Notes: generated from the letters alone by a model not told the origin. Shown: positions 26,845 to 36,171, counted from the first letter of the stretch. The stretch: 38,353 nucleotides of DNA from an uncultured Eubacteriales bacterium (GCA_948467545.1 CAOKER010000017.1:1-38353); one strand, 5' to 3'. Made by a program: numbers and translations.

Positions 26845-28080
26845 ATGGGAAACAAAAAAACATTGAACATATTAATGCTGTTAATTTTGATAATGACAAC
26901 GGTTTCATGCGCAAGGCTTTCAGATGCTGACTTGGAGGTGACTACATTTGAAGCGGTCACGCGGAACAGTGAAAATTTATCTGCTTCGGCGCAAACGGAA
27001 GCCGATACGCAGATGACTGTCGAGAGTGATGGTATATCGGAAAGTGAATCGAGCGTCGTAAGTGAGGAATATAGTAAAATTGAGACTCTGATTGAGGGAA
27101 TGACGCTTGATGAAAAGGTAGGACAGCTATTCTTTGCAAGATGTCCCGAAAGGGAAGCGGTTGAAGATATTTCGATTTATCATCCGGGAGGATACATACT
27201 TTTTAAAAGAGATTTTGAAAACAAGCTTCGGGAAGATATTGTAAATGAAATATCCTCATTTCAAGCGGCGAGCAGAATTCCGATGCTGATAGGTGTGGAT
27301 GAAGAGGGCGGAAGTGTCGTTCGTATCAGCTCAAATATCAATCTTAGAAGGGAAAAATTTAAATCTCCGCAGGCACTGTACAACGCCGGCGGTTTTGACG
27401 CAATTTTAAACGATACAGTAGAGAAAGATATGTTTCTGAAGGATTTAGGGATAAATGTTAATTTTGCTCCCGTGGCTGATGTTTCCACAAATCCTTACGA
27501 TTTTATTTATTCGAGAGCGTTTGGAAAGGACGGACAAGGCACTGCCGATTATGTAGAGACTGTTGTGGGGCAGATGCGCAGGGATTCTATGGGAAGCGTT
27601 ATAAAGCACTTTCCGGGTTACGGGAACAATATTGATACGCATACAGGAATAGCGTATGATGAGAGACCGATGGAAACGTTTGAATCCAGTGATTTGGTAC
27701 CTTTTCAAAGAGGCATAGAAATCGGAGGCGGTTCATGCGCGGTTTTGGTGTCGCATAATATAGTTTCCTGTATGGATAACGAACTTCCGGCGTCCTTGTC
27801 CGGCGCGGTACATGAGCTTATCAGAAGCGGATTGGGCTTTGACGGCGTAGTTATGACCGATGATCTCGCTATGGATGCAGTAGCTTCGTATGCCGATAAC
27901 GGCGATGCGGCCGTGATGGCGCTTCTTGCGGGAAACGACATAGTTCTTACGACCGATTACCGCACTCAGATTCCTTCCGTTATTAATGCCGTTCAAAACG
28001 GCAGGATAACAGAGGAGGCAATAGATACGGCATTAAGACGTGTGCTTACTTGGAAGCTGCAGCTTGGTATTATACAATGA
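26845..28080 (+). CDS. Family 3 glycoside hydrolase lipoprotein (beta-N-acetylhexosaminidase-like)
   Basis: A lipoprotein signal with VSC gives lipidated Cys22, so the enzyme is anchored outside the membrane. A Ser/Glu-rich linker (about 35-75) leads to a NagZ-like GH3 barrel: MTLDEKVGQLFFARC, GVDEEGG-V-R, LGINVNFAPVADVSTNP, KHFPGYGNNIDTHTG (the His/Asp acid-base loop of NagZ-type enzymes, normally KHFPGHG) and the nucleophile Asp in VMTDDLAMDA. 411 residues fits single-domain GH3 enzymes. The likely substrate is GlcNAc-containing muropeptide or chitin-type sugar; this is family inference. ATG 26845 follows GAGGA. A strong terminator is at 28246-28296. Confidence 0.88.
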   Translation: MGNKKTLNILMLLILIMTTVSCARLSDADLEVTTFEAVTRNSENLSASAQTEADTQMTVESDGISESESSVVSEEYSKIETLIEGMTLDEKVGQLFFARCPEREAVEDISIYHPGGYILFKRDFENKLREDIVNEISSFQAASRIPMLIGVDEEGGSVVRISSNINLRREKFKSPQALYNAGGFDAILNDTVEKDMFLKDLGINVNFAPVADVSTNPYDFIYSRAFGKDGQGTADYVETVVGQMRRDSMGSVIKHFPGYGNNIDTHTGIAYDERPMETFESSDLVPFQRGIEIGGGSCAVLVSHNIVSCMDNELPASLSGAVHELIRSGLGFDGVVMTDDLAMDAVASYADNGDAAVMALLAGNDIVLTTDYRTQIPSVINAVQNGRITEEAIDTALRRVLTWKLQLGIIQ

Positions 28081-28523
28081 ATTAATATGCAATTTACAGG
28101 CAGATAAAAATTGACAGGCAATATAACTTGATATGTGATAAAACTTGGCATACATCAGAGCTGCTTGATGGACGAATATGACATGAAATCCGTTTTGGGG
28201 TGAGGCGCGGCAAAGGATGTATGCGGTGTTTTATTAAAGTAAAATAAAACCGGAATTTACTCGGCAAAATAAGAGCAAATTCCGGTTTTTTATTTATATA
28301 ATTCACCGTATTATTAGTCTATATTACGATTTATATATTAATCTATATTACGATAAATATTAATTGCAGTCTTCTGTTGTGTGACTTATACGGCATAAAA
28401 GATATATCTATAATATAATTGTTAGTCTTTATCTTAAATTTTTATTCGATTTACAGTTCGCATTCTTGGTTTGAAATCATACCGCATTGTTGATATGAGA
28501 GAATTAATGAGTTAATTCGCGGA
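28081..28523. other. Intergenic stretch with a tandem duplication
   Basis: Besides the terminator, it contains two head-to-tail 24-base units beginning TCTATATTACGAT (28318-28341 and 28342-28365). No gene is supported. Confidence 0.5.
28246..28296 (+). terminator. Terminator after the GH3 lipoprotein
   Basis: AAAACCGGAATTT (28246-28258) pairs with AAATTCCGGTTTT (28277-28289), followed by TTATTTA. It lies 166 bases after the stop codon. Confidence 0.85.
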
Positions 28524-29279
28524 TTAAGATACGTTGCATAAAAGTCGGATGTTTTCTCCGTTGCGATAGATACAAAATTCAATATTATTCATATGTTGTG
28601 CTTCCACTTTATCAAATATTATTGAGAAAACATCGCTGACCGTATAAATAGGCGTTCCGCCGATTTCTGTAATAATATCTCCTGCATAGATGTCCGAAAC
28701 GGTAACTGTTCCGTCTGTTTCTATATTTTCGACGTAAACGCCGTGCGGAAGTCTGTACGTCCTTATAAAGCTGTCACTGATCTGAGTACAGATCATGCCT
28801 GTAAATCTTTTTGTGATAATCTGCGGATCACTGTACTTTTTTATTTCTGTTCCTCCGGCATTCATGGACCGAGAAGCATCAGGTGATTGTAAAGCTTCTT
28901 TGTCGGCCCCGGAATCGTCCGCATCCGCAGTTGTTCCGCTGAATACAACACTTTTCAGCTCTTTCAGCAGCATGCCTTCTTTTGTAAACATAACGGCGAC
29001 AATGGTGACCGAGAGTACACAGACAAAGGCTGTTATGAAATACAGGGCGCTCAGAACGCTATCTGCGTAATGAATACGTGAATTCCCCTTTTTTTTTCGG
29101 GTAATTTCGTGTTTATACACCGTATAATAAGAGCTGCAGGCACCGTTTCCGTATAAGGCTTCCCGTCTGCCGGCAGAATCTTTATTATTTTCGTTTTTGC
29201 TGACGCAGTCGCCGTTTTCGTTTAAGCTGTCCGATATAATAGCCGAGCAATTTTCGGTATTGTATATTTTATTTTCCAT
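28524..29279 (-). CDS. Membrane-anchored PDZ-domain protein
   Basis: 251 residues. A charged, low-complexity cytoplasmic N-terminus (1-70), one membrane helix (about 75-98, ALYFITAFVCVLSVTIVAVMF), a linker and a C-terminal extracellular PDZ domain (about 175-251) with GVYVENI, YAGDIITEIGG and a final strand. No Ser/His/Asp protease domain is present, unlike DegP/HtrA or CtpA. ATG 29279 lies ten bases after GGGAGG. It is downstream of the histidine kinase on the same strand, separated by about 410 bases holding repeat copy C. It may be an adaptor or sensor partner of that kinase (inference). Confidence 0.7.
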   Translation of the reverse strand: MENKIYNTENCSAIISDSLNENGDCVSKNENNKDSAGRREALYGNGACSSYYTVYKHEITRKKKGNSRIHYADSVLSALYFITAFVCVLSVTIVAVMFTKEGMLLKELKSVVFSGTTADADDSGADKEALQSPDASRSMNAGGTEIKKYSDPQIITKRFTGMICTQISDSFIRTYRLPHGVYVENIETDGTVTVSDIYAGDIITEIGGTPIYTVSDVFSIIFDKVEAQHMNNIEFCIYRNGENIRLLCNVS

Positions 29280-29574
29280 TTTCCGAAAACCTCCCTGCTC
29301 GGATAATAACTGAATACAAAGCGGAAAAATAAACAGCTTTGAATACATAACTGAAAAAATGCTGCGCATATAAGGTATTATTACTTATATACGGCGGTCT
29401 TTATTTTATATTACTGATATAATTCATGAGTATAATGTCTTATTACAAGAACTCGGCTTTTATAAATATCTTAATCGGAATGAGCTTAGTATATCATTCA
29501 TATTTGAATTTTGCATAAATCATATATGTCGTTTTATACTTTTTTTTGTAAAGTTTGAGTATAATCACAAACAA

Positions 29575-29676
29575 GATGTCCCCCGCCTATAAGGCGGAGG
29601 TTTCCGGCAGTTTTTTCGGCGGCGGAATAATACTCCGCCGAATTCGCCTCACGGCGGCGCTTTGCACCTTATTGAA
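29575..29676 (+). repeat. Dispersed structured repeat, copy C
   Basis: Begins GATGTC and ends GCGCTTTGCACCTTATTGAA (29657-29676), identical at that end to copy B. Hairpins inside: CCGCCT/AGGCGG (29583-29597), CGGCGG/CCGCCG (29617-29640) and CGCC/GGCG near 29645-29656. It lies 13 bases from the 3' end of the histidine kinase gene. The rest of 29280-29574 is AT-rich with no feature. Confidence 0.7.
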
Positions 29677-29688
29677 AAAGTTTTGGTG

Positions 29689-31152
29689 TTATTCTTTTTC
29701 TTTTGGTTCATGTGTTGCCTGCAAGGTGAAAACAAATTCACAGAATTCACCGTATACGCTTCTTACCCAAATTTCCTGACCGTGAGCGTCGATTATTGTT
29801 TTTGCGATATACAGTCCAAGCCCGGTTCCGGTTTTGTCAAGTCCACGGCTCTTATCACTCTTGTAAAAGCGGTCAAAGACATATGCGATTTCATCTTCGG
29901 CTATGCCTTGTCCCGCGTTGTAAACGGAAACATAAACCTTGCCGGATTTTGACATTATCGATATTTTATATTCGCCGCCGTCAAAGGAAAATTTTATCGC
30001 ATTGTCACAGATATTGTACATTATCTGATATATGGCATCTCTGTCTGCAAGCACGAACATTTTTTCACTGTCGCAGTCAAATGAAACGTTGAGTTTTTTA
30101 TCATCGATTCTTTGCTCAAACGATATCAGTATAAGTCTTGCCATTTCACATATGTCAAACGGTTCCATATTGAATTTCCGCTCACCCGCCTGAATTCTTG
30201 TAATATCCAAAAGAGTGGTTACGAGTCTGGATAGCCTGCGGACTTCGGAGGCAATTATTCCAAGATAATATTCATGCTTTTCGGGGGGAATAGCCCCGTC
30301 CAGAATACCGTCGATAAATCCGGCGATGGTTGTCATTGGCGTTCTCAGATCGTGCGACACATTGGCAAGAAATGTACGCCGCATATCCTCAAGCTTTGCA
30401 AGTGATCCCGCCATATTGTTGAAGGCCTGTGCAAGATCTGCAACCTCGTTATGACCGATAACCGGGACGCGGACATCAAATCGGCCTGAGGCAAAAGATT
30501 TTGCCGCAACGCTCATTTCCTTCAAAGGCCTTGTAATTCTTTCACTGATAAAGTATACAGCTATGAGAGCAGCTAAAAGCACCCACAGACACTCCATAAC
30601 CAGAGTCTTAATCATAGTATTTTCAAAGGAATCAAGCACAGATGAGTTTATACAGACAAAGACGGCTCCTACAAAGCTTTCGCTGCTGTCGTTTATTGCC
30701 GACGTACAGATCAGACATTCGGACGGCAAAAGGCCGTCCAGATTATTGCTTCGATATCTTATGCTTCCGTTTTCTTCTATTTCCGACATTTTTTCTTTAT
30801 TAACCGTATCTTCAATTTCAATATCATCACAGTTACTGAACAGGACTATCCCTTCGTTATCGGTTACAAATATGAACGAGTTATCGCTGAATACTGCCAA
30901 TGTAGACATCATTCTTCTGATAATATTGCTCTCATAATATACATATTGATTAAAATTTGATTTACCTGACTCGTAGTATTCGATTTCGAGATATTCTTTT
31001 GATCTGTCAGCGATACGGGAGAGGACCTCTCCGTTTACTTCGTCGGTGTAGTCGGACATCATTGATCCTATTACTGCGACGAGAATAGAAAACGCAACTA
31101 CGATTATAAGCAAAAATGCTGCAAGATATCTTGAAAATAAGCTTCTGTACAT
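29689..31152 (-). CDS. Sensor histidine kinase
   Basis: 487 residues with two membrane helices (about 7-30 and 190-210) around an extracytoplasmic sensor domain of about 155 residues. HAMP follows at ERITRPLKEMSVAAKSF. The phosphoacceptor His is in FLANVSHDLRTPMTTIAGF, the N box is NICDNAIKFS, and the G boxes are NAGQGIAEDE and GTGLGLYIAKTI. Architecture is of the PhoR/ResE/WalK type. ATG 31152 was chosen over an in-frame ATG four codons earlier that abuts AAGGA. The response regulator lies upstream, separated by 248 bases with a terminator, so kinase level may be set separately. The signal is unknown. Confidence 0.93.
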   Translation of the reverse strand: MYRSLFSRYLAAFLLIIVVAFSILVAVIGSMMSDYTDEVNGEVLSRIADRSKEYLEIEYYESGKSNFNQYVYYESNIIRRMMSTLAVFSDNSFIFVTDNEGIVLFSNCDDIEIEDTVNKEKMSEIEENGSIRYRSNNLDGLLPSECLICTSAINDSSESFVGAVFVCINSSVLDSFENTMIKTLVMECLWVLLAALIAVYFISERITRPLKEMSVAAKSFASGRFDVRVPVIGHNEVADLAQAFNNMAGSLAKLEDMRRTFLANVSHDLRTPMTTIAGFIDGILDGAIPPEKHEYYLGIIASEVRRLSRLVTTLLDITRIQAGERKFNMEPFDICEMARLILISFEQRIDDKKLNVSFDCDSEKMFVLADRDAIYQIMYNICDNAIKFSFDGGEYKISIMSKSGKVYVSVYNAGQGIAEDEIAYVFDRFYKSDKSRGLDKTGTGLGLYIAKTIIDAHGQEIWVRSVYGEFCEFVFTLQATHEPKEKE

Positions 31153-31320
31153 GTTACTTACCATTCCTTCGGTTACTTACCCTGCCTTCAGACAGTGTAT
31201 ACTTGTGCCGTTTGGTGTCAATAATCGTATCTTTCTTATGTTTGGGTTGCTTTTTGGGAGGCTAATCTGCTTAATTTGTTTTTTGTTCCGAATAAAAGTA
31301 CGAATGTGTTTTTTATTGCA

Positions 31321-31349
31321 AAAGAGGGACGCCTACGACGTCCCTCTTT
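31321..31349. terminator. Hairpin between response regulator and kinase
   Basis: A perfect 11-base stem AAAGAGGGACG/CGTCCCTCTTT with a 7-base loop (31332-31338). On the minus strand the right arm ends in CTCTTTTG. It lies 51 bases after the regulator stop and 168 bases before the kinase start, so it can uncouple the two. Confidence 0.7.
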
Positions 31350-31400
31350 ATTACATTATGGCTTTCTTTTCAATTCAACATGGAATTTTTACGATCGGAA

Positions 31401-32093
31401 TTACTGCAAAAGCTCGAATTTATAACCGATACCCCAGACCGTTTTAAGAACCCATTTGTCAGATACGCCTTCAAGTTTTTCGCGGAGTCTCTTTACATGT
31501 ACGTCGACGGTTCTGGAATCTCCGAGATAGTCGAATCCCCACACCTTGTCGAGCAGCTGATCACGGGTGAAAACTCTGTTGTAGTTAGAAGCGAGGAAAT
31601 AGAGAAGTTCAAGCTCTTTAGGAGGAATATCGACGGATTTGCCCCTGAGCTTAAGTTCATACTTGTCGGTGCTTATTTCAATATTGTCAAACTTTATAAC
31701 ATCGTCGTCCTTTTGATTGTCGTGAGCGGAATAACGTCTGAGAACTGCCTTAATTCTTGCGGAAAGCTCCTTTATTTCAAATGGTTTTACTATAAAATCA
31801 TCTGCTCCGAGCTCCAGACCGAGTACCTTATCAAAAACTTCTCCCTTAGCTGTTATCATTATAATGGGCTTTGATGAGACCTCACGGATTTCACGGCAAA
31901 CCTGCCAGCCGTCCTTTTTTGGCATCATAATATCGAGAAGAACAAGGTCGGGTTCATACATTTTAAAGTATGTTACGCCTTCGGCGCCGTCGCCTGCCGT
32001 TTTAACTTCATAGCCATCGTTTTCAAGGTAAAGACGAAGCATGTCGCAGATATTTTCATCATCATCCACTACAAGTATTTTTGTTCCTATCAT
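31401..32093 (-). CDS. OmpR/PhoB-family response regulator
   Basis: The receiver domain (1-120) has the acidic pocket Asp10-Asp12, phosphoacceptor Asp54 in LLDIMMP, Thr81 and Lys103 (KPF). The winged-helix domain (about 130-228) shows PPKELELLYFLASN, RDQLLDKVWG and RTVDVHVKRLREKL. 230 residues is standard. ATG 32093 follows GAGGTG. The minus-strand promoter probably has the extended -10 TGCTATAAT at about 32197-32205. It is the first gene of the kinase/PDZ group. Confidence 0.95.
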   Translation of the reverse strand: MIGTKILVVDDDENICDMLRLYLENDGYEVKTAGDGAEGVTYFKMYEPDLVLLDIMMPKKDGWQVCREIREVSSKPIIMITAKGEVFDKVLGLELGADDFIVKPFEIKELSARIKAVLRRYSAHDNQKDDDVIKFDNIEISTDKYELKLRGKSVDIPPKELELLYFLASNYNRVFTRDQLLDKVWGFDYLGDSRTVDVHVKRLREKLEGVSDKWVLKTVWGIGYKFELLQ

Positions 32094-32283
32094 AATACAC
32101 CTCTTAAATACGTCTAAAGATTTTTAAACATGATAATTTATATTTTTTTAAAATCCGCTCTTTTTTATTAATTTTGTTATTTTTTTCACCAAATTCATTA
32201 TAGCAGAAAAATATTCCACGTTGTTTAATTTTTTGTTAATAATATTTTAAATTATTTACAAATGCGATTCTGTTAATTTTCTA

Positions 32284-32312
32284 TTGATAAATTTAACCTG
32301 TTGTATTATAAT
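32284..32312 (+). promoter_or_regulatory. Promoter of ychF
   Basis: TTGATA (32284-32289), 17-base spacer, TATAAT (32307-32312), about 75 bases before the start codon. Confidence 0.75.
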
Positions 32313-32391
32313 GAGATATAATAAATGTTTTATAAAGGAAAGATATTTATTCTGTTCTGAATATACACAAAGAAAGGCATGGTCTTATTTA

Positions 32392-33486
32392 ATGAAACTC
32401 GGAATCGTTGGTCTTCCTAACGTTGGAAAAAGCACTCTGTTTAATGCAATTACAAATGCCGGAGCGGAAAGCGCAAATTACCCATTTTGTACAATCGAAC
32501 CCAATGTCGGCGTTGTTGCCGTTCCGGATGCGCGTTTGGACAGGCTCGCGGAAATCTATAAACCGGAGAAATATACACCTGCAATTGTGGAATTTGTAGA
32601 TATTGCCGGACTTGTAAAGGGAGCATCACAGGGAGAGGGGCTTGGAAACAAATTTCTTTCTCATATAAGAGAGGTTGACGCAATTGTTCATGTTGTTCGC
32701 TGTTTTGAAAGCACGGATATAATTCATGTAGACGGCTCTGTAAATCCAATTCGCGATCTTGAAACAATCAATATGGAGCTTATTTTTTCGGACCTTGAAA
32801 TAATCGAAAGACGAATTGCCCATTTAAAAAAGATGGTAAAAGGCGACAAAACGCTTGAGAGGGAAATAAATTTGCTTGAGCGTGTTACGGACGAGCTTAA
32901 CGCGGGAAAGACAGCGCGCTCTCTGATGTATACCGACGAGGAAAACGAGCTTATACAGGTGATACCTCTTTTAACTCTCAAGCCTGTAATATATGTGGCT
33001 AACATATCGGAGGATGAAATCGGGACGGACATGTCTCAGAATGACGGTTATCAAATGCTGTGCCGTCATGCGGAAAAAGAGAACGCGGAGGTGCTTCCGA
33101 TATGTGCTCAAATCGAAGCTGAAATCGCCGCTCTTGAGCCTGAAGAAAAAAACGAGTTTCTCGAAGAGCTTGGACTTAATGAGAGCGGGCTCGACCGGCT
33201 GATAAGAGCGAGCTATGCGCTTCTCGGACTTATAAGCTTTCTTACGGCGGGACCGACTGAGGTGAGAGCGTGGACAGTATCAAAAGGTACAAAGGCTCCG
33301 CAGGCTGCTGGAAAGATTCATTCTGATTTTGAACGTGGGTTTATACGCGCCGAGGTTATATCATTTGAGAAGCTGATCGAATGCGGAGGTATAGCGGCGG
33401 CAAAGGAAAAAGGACTTGTGCGCAGCGAGGGAAAAGAATATGTTATAAATGACGGAGATGTTGTTCTTTTCCGTTTCAATGTCTGA
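32392..33486 (+). CDS. ychF: Redox-regulated ATPase YchF (OLA1 family)
   Basis: An Obg-related P-loop protein that prefers ATP and binds ribosomes. G1 is GLPNVGKST at 6-14 and G3 is DIAGLVKGAS; the usual NKxD specificity motif is NISEDE at VANISEDE, as expected for ATP-binding YchF. The C-terminal TGS domain contains FLTAGPTEVRAWT, KAPQAAGKIHSDFERGFIRAEVI, read in parts, and the usual ending DGDVVLFRFNV. 364 residues. The start is ATG 32392, where the family begins (MKLGIVGLP), 13 bases after AAAGG; an out-of-frame ATG lies in between. Confidence 0.96.
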   Translation: MKLGIVGLPNVGKSTLFNAITNAGAESANYPFCTIEPNVGVVAVPDARLDRLAEIYKPEKYTPAIVEFVDIAGLVKGASQGEGLGNKFLSHIREVDAIVHVVRCFESTDIIHVDGSVNPIRDLETINMELIFSDLEIIERRIAHLKKMVKGDKTLEREINLLERVTDELNAGKTARSLMYTDEENELIQVIPLLTLKPVIYVANISEDEIGTDMSQNDGYQMLCRHAEKENAEVLPICAQIEAEIAALEPEEKNEFLEELGLNESGLDRLIRASYALLGLISFLTAGPTEVRAWTVSKGTKAPQAAGKIHSDFERGFIRAEVISFEKLIECGGIAAAKEKGLVRSEGKEYVINDGDVVLFRFNV

Positions 33487-33528
33487 TTTATTGTATTAAC
33501 CATAGCCTGACGCGGGCGAAAACATTGG

Positions 33529-33558
33529 TTGTTTGTCCGACACCGAATTCTGTATAAT
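33529..33558 (+). promoter_or_regulatory. Probable promoter of the zinc-ribbon membrane protein
   Basis: TTGTTT (33529-33534), 18-base spacer, TATAAT (33553-33558), about 65 bases before ATG 33622. Confidence 0.5.
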
Positions 33559-33621
33559 CGGAATATTTCTTTTCATTGATGGGCCTTGAAAACTAAATTT
33601 TCGGGGCTTTATGAGAAAGAT

Positions 33622-34233
33622 ATGGTTATAAGTATGGATAAAAGTATGGATAAAAGGATTGACATAATTATTCCGGAAGACCTGAAAAGACTGTCGCGGC
33701 GAAAGCTGTTTGTTCGAGTTGGGATGTTGATAGCGGTATATCTGATTGAAGCGCTGCTGTTTGTTTTATATTATGAAAAATTTATGTCTGTAAGGCAAAG
33801 TTATATTATGCTTAATGCCTTTGGGATGATTATATTGCCGCTGTTGCTGATAATACTGCCTCTAAGGAAGGACCGGACATGGATGGGCGAAATATATGAT
33901 TACAGCCTGAGTGAGCGTGCTGCGTACAGCTCCAAAATAGCGCATCCGATTTCATATCTTGGAAGAAAAGAAGTTGTAATCATGAAGCTGCGCAGCGGAG
34001 GCGAATACTTTGACAGGGAATATGAATGCTATCCCAATACAAAGGATCCGCCTGCCGATGTATACTGCCGTCCGGGAAGCTGCGCAGTGCATGTTTTCGG
34101 TACAAAATTTCCGACGGTGCTTCCGGAGAAAGAGGGAGATATGTCCATATGTGTGGTATGCGGTCTGATGAATGTGAAGAGCTTTGATAAATGTGACCGA
34201 TGCGGTCATACGCTTATAAAACACAAAGAATAA
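33622..34233 (+). CDS. Two-helix membrane protein with C-terminal zinc ribbon
   Basis: About 203 residues from ATG 33622; other starts (TTG 33586, ATG 33634) are possible and the ribosome binding site is weak. Two hydrophobic helices (about 30-51 and 62-81) form a hairpin, so both ends are likely cytoplasmic. A beta-rich soluble part follows with ECYPNTKDPPADVYCRPG. It ends in a CxxC-x13-CxxC zinc ribbon (CVVCG and CDRCGH). A 12-base direct repeat ATGGATAAAAG[GT] at 33634-33657 encodes MDKSMDKR. I do not recognise a family. Its 3' end runs into a threefold tandem repeat. Confidence 0.7.
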   Translation: MVISMDKSMDKRIDIIIPEDLKRLSRRKLFVRVGMLIAVYLIEALLFVLYYEKFMSVRQSYIMLNAFGMIILPLLLIILPLRKDRTWMGEIYDYSLSERAAYSSKIAHPISYLGRKEVVIMKLRSGGEYFDREYECYPNTKDPPADVYCRPGSCAVHVFGTKFPTVLPEKEGDMSICVVCGLMNVKSFDKCDRCGHTLIKHKE

Positions 34234-34280
34234 GTTTTTATTATGGAATAAGTTTTATCAAGGAATAAGTTTTTATCATG
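34228..34280. repeat. Threefold 17-18-base tandem repeat
   Basis: GAATAAGTTTTTATTATG (34228-34245), GAATAAGTTTTATCAAG (34246-34262) and GAATAAGTTTTTATCATG (34263-34280). The first unit contains the stop codon of the zinc-ribbon gene. Confidence 0.8.
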
Positions 34281-34390
34281 ACTGTTCTTTTTTATCAAAC
34301 TCAGAAAATCAATCTTAACATAATTCAATTTTTACTGGATTCATATGTAATTCAAAAGCCCTCTGATTTTACATATAATTTAACTATCTT

Positions 34391-35770
34391 CTAATTCAAA
34401 CTATTTTCTTTTTTTGCCAACCTTTTTGAAGGCCGAAAATATATCAGTGCGATAAAAATCATGAATGCCGTGGCGGCGAGGCTGACGGGATATGCAGTCA
34501 TGATTGTCTGAAATGTCGGGCTTTGACGGAACACAAATCGAATCCATACAACACGAATTCCGCATACGCCGACCGTTGCCAAAATAGCGGGCAGAAGAGA
34601 GATACCGAATCCGCGGAGGTATCCTGACATAACCTCATAAAGCATAGAAAATGTGTACGCGGAAAATATTATAACCAGACGTGTATATCCGATTCTGATG
34701 ACTTCCGGATCGTTGTTGAAAATCGTAAGCAGATATTTTCCCGCAAACAAAACAAGTGCAATTGCGGCGGCAGAAGCGATGGCGTCTTCGATAAGGCAAA
34801 GAAACAGGGTTTTTCTGCAGCGTTTAATCTGTCCGGCTCCGTAGTTCTGTCCCACAAAGGTAGTACATGCCTGACTGAACGAGTTCAGCACGTCGTAAGC
34901 AAAAATCTCGATATTGTATGCTGCACTTGACGCCGCCATAACAATTTTGCCGAGACTGTTGATAGCGGATTGAATTACGATATTTGATAATGCAAAAACC
35001 CCGCTCTGAATACCGGCGGGCAGACCTATTTTCATGATTTGCCCCAATGTTTTCATATCTATTTTCAGCTTCTTCGGTTCGATACGAATGTACCGATCCG
35101 AGCAGAGCAGTTTGCGGAGAAGAATAACGGAGCTGATGCCGTTTGAAATTACGGTTGCGGTTGCAACGCCGTTTACCGTCATGTGCAGCACCGCGACAAA
35201 GAACAGGTTGAGGACTACATTCAGTATACCAGAGAAGGCGAGAGCGAGCAGAGGAGTTTTAGTATCTCCTATACTTCTGAAGATCGCCGCTTCAAAATTA
35301 TAAAGCAGGATAACCGGCATACCGATCAGATAAATGCGCAGATATAGCAGAGCCGACGGGAAAACATCCTCCGGCACATTAAGAGAACGGAGCAATACGG
35401 CGGATATCAGTTCTCCGGCTGCGGTGACAAGTATGCCGCCGAGGAATGCTACGACTATAGATGTATGTACCGCTTTTTGCACCGCTTCTTTATCATCTCG
35501 GCCGATTGCGTTTGCTATTACCACATTTGCTCCCAATGCAATTCCGACAAAGAGATTGACAATTAGTGCGATGACCGAGCTGTTTGCTCCTACTGCAGCA
35601 ACTGCCACGGTTTTATCTGCTCCGGTAAAATTGCCGACTACCGCTATATCCGAAGCATTGAAAAGCTGCTCCAAAATTGCCGTTGCAGCTACCGGCAGGG
35701 CAAAGAGGGGCAGTTTGTTCCAAATAGGTCCGTGCAGCATATCGAGCTGCTTTTTTGCTTTAGTTTTCAT
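34391..35770 (-). CDS. MATE-family multidrug/cation exporter
   Basis: Twelve-helix secondary transporter that exports drugs or metabolites in exchange for H+ or Na+. 459 residues. The N-terminal signature is LPLFALPVAATAILEQLFNASDIAVVGNF, read in parts. The two bundles repeat around residue 230 with LGQIMKIGLPAGIQSGVFALSN, and QACTTFVGQNYGAGQ is the mid-protein loop of NorM/DinF-like members. A longer frame starts at 35956, but ATG 35770 gives the normal N-terminus (MKTKAKKQLDMLHGPI). A -10 TATAAT is visible on the minus strand at about 35831-35836. The substrate is not predictable. Confidence 0.93.
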   Translation of the reverse strand: MKTKAKKQLDMLHGPIWNKLPLFALPVAATAILEQLFNASDIAVVGNFTGADKTVAVAAVGANSSVIALIVNLFVGIALGANVVIANAIGRDDKEAVQKAVHTSIVVAFLGGILVTAAGELISAVLLRSLNVPEDVFPSALLYLRIYLIGMPVILLYNFEAAIFRSIGDTKTPLLALAFSGILNVVLNLFFVAVLHMTVNGVATATVISNGISSVILLRKLLCSDRYIRIEPKKLKIDMKTLGQIMKIGLPAGIQSGVFALSNIVIQSAINSLGKIVMAASSAAYNIEIFAYDVLNSFSQACTTFVGQNYGAGQIKRCRKTLFLCLIEDAIASAAAIALVLFAGKYLLTIFNNDPEVIRIGYTRLVIIFSAYTFSMLYEVMSGYLRGFGISLLPAILATVGVCGIRVVWIRFVFRQSPTFQTIMTAYPVSLAATAFMIFIALIYFRPSKRLAKKENSLN

Positions 35771-36035
35771 GTTGTATTTCTTCTTTCTGATGTATAGAAT
35801 CGATCGCTTGTTTTGATTCATTTCCGTATTATAGCATAAAATTACAAATAAAACCACCACCGTATTATACTGTAACTGTGTATTAAAATTTTTTATGACA
35901 AAAATATGTGAATTATTTGTTAAGACTGTCAAATTAAAATATTTTATGTTTTGCATTTATACGAATTATTTCGGTGTCGGCAAACAGAAGCAGAAAATCC
36001 CGCCGAAGCTTTACGGTCTTTATTTTAATAACCGA
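35771..36035. other. Upstream region of the MATE gene
   Basis: AT-rich, with the probable minus-strand -10 at about 35831-35836. No other gene or repeat is evident. Confidence 0.4.
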
Positions 36036-36111
36036 AATGAGCCTGCGGCAATATGAAAAGCTGATTTCCCAATTATATATGGAGAGCTGTTTCATATTCT
36101 GCAGGCTCATT
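36036..36111. terminator. Long inverted repeat between trxA and the MATE gene
   Basis: The arms (36036-36062 and 36085-36111) match in about 24 of 27 positions around a 22-base AT-rich loop; the outer 11 bases AATGAGCCTGC/GCAGGCTCATT are perfect. T-tracts are weak on both sides. It is either the terminator of the trxA unit or a small insertion-like inverted repeat. Confidence 0.55.
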
Positions 36112-36171
36112 ATATTTTGATGACAGCAATAAATTATTCACGCTGTAATCGGCGTAATCTAAACGGCGATG

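Noticed and set aside
34653..35816. Plus-strand frames opposite the MATE gene
   Set aside because: Low-complexity Ala/Thr/Ser translations complementary to membrane helices; shadow frames.
35771..35956. 62-residue N-terminal extension of the MATE exporter
   Set aside because: It contains the promoter -10 region and lacks membrane-transporter features; the conserved protein begins at ATG 35770.
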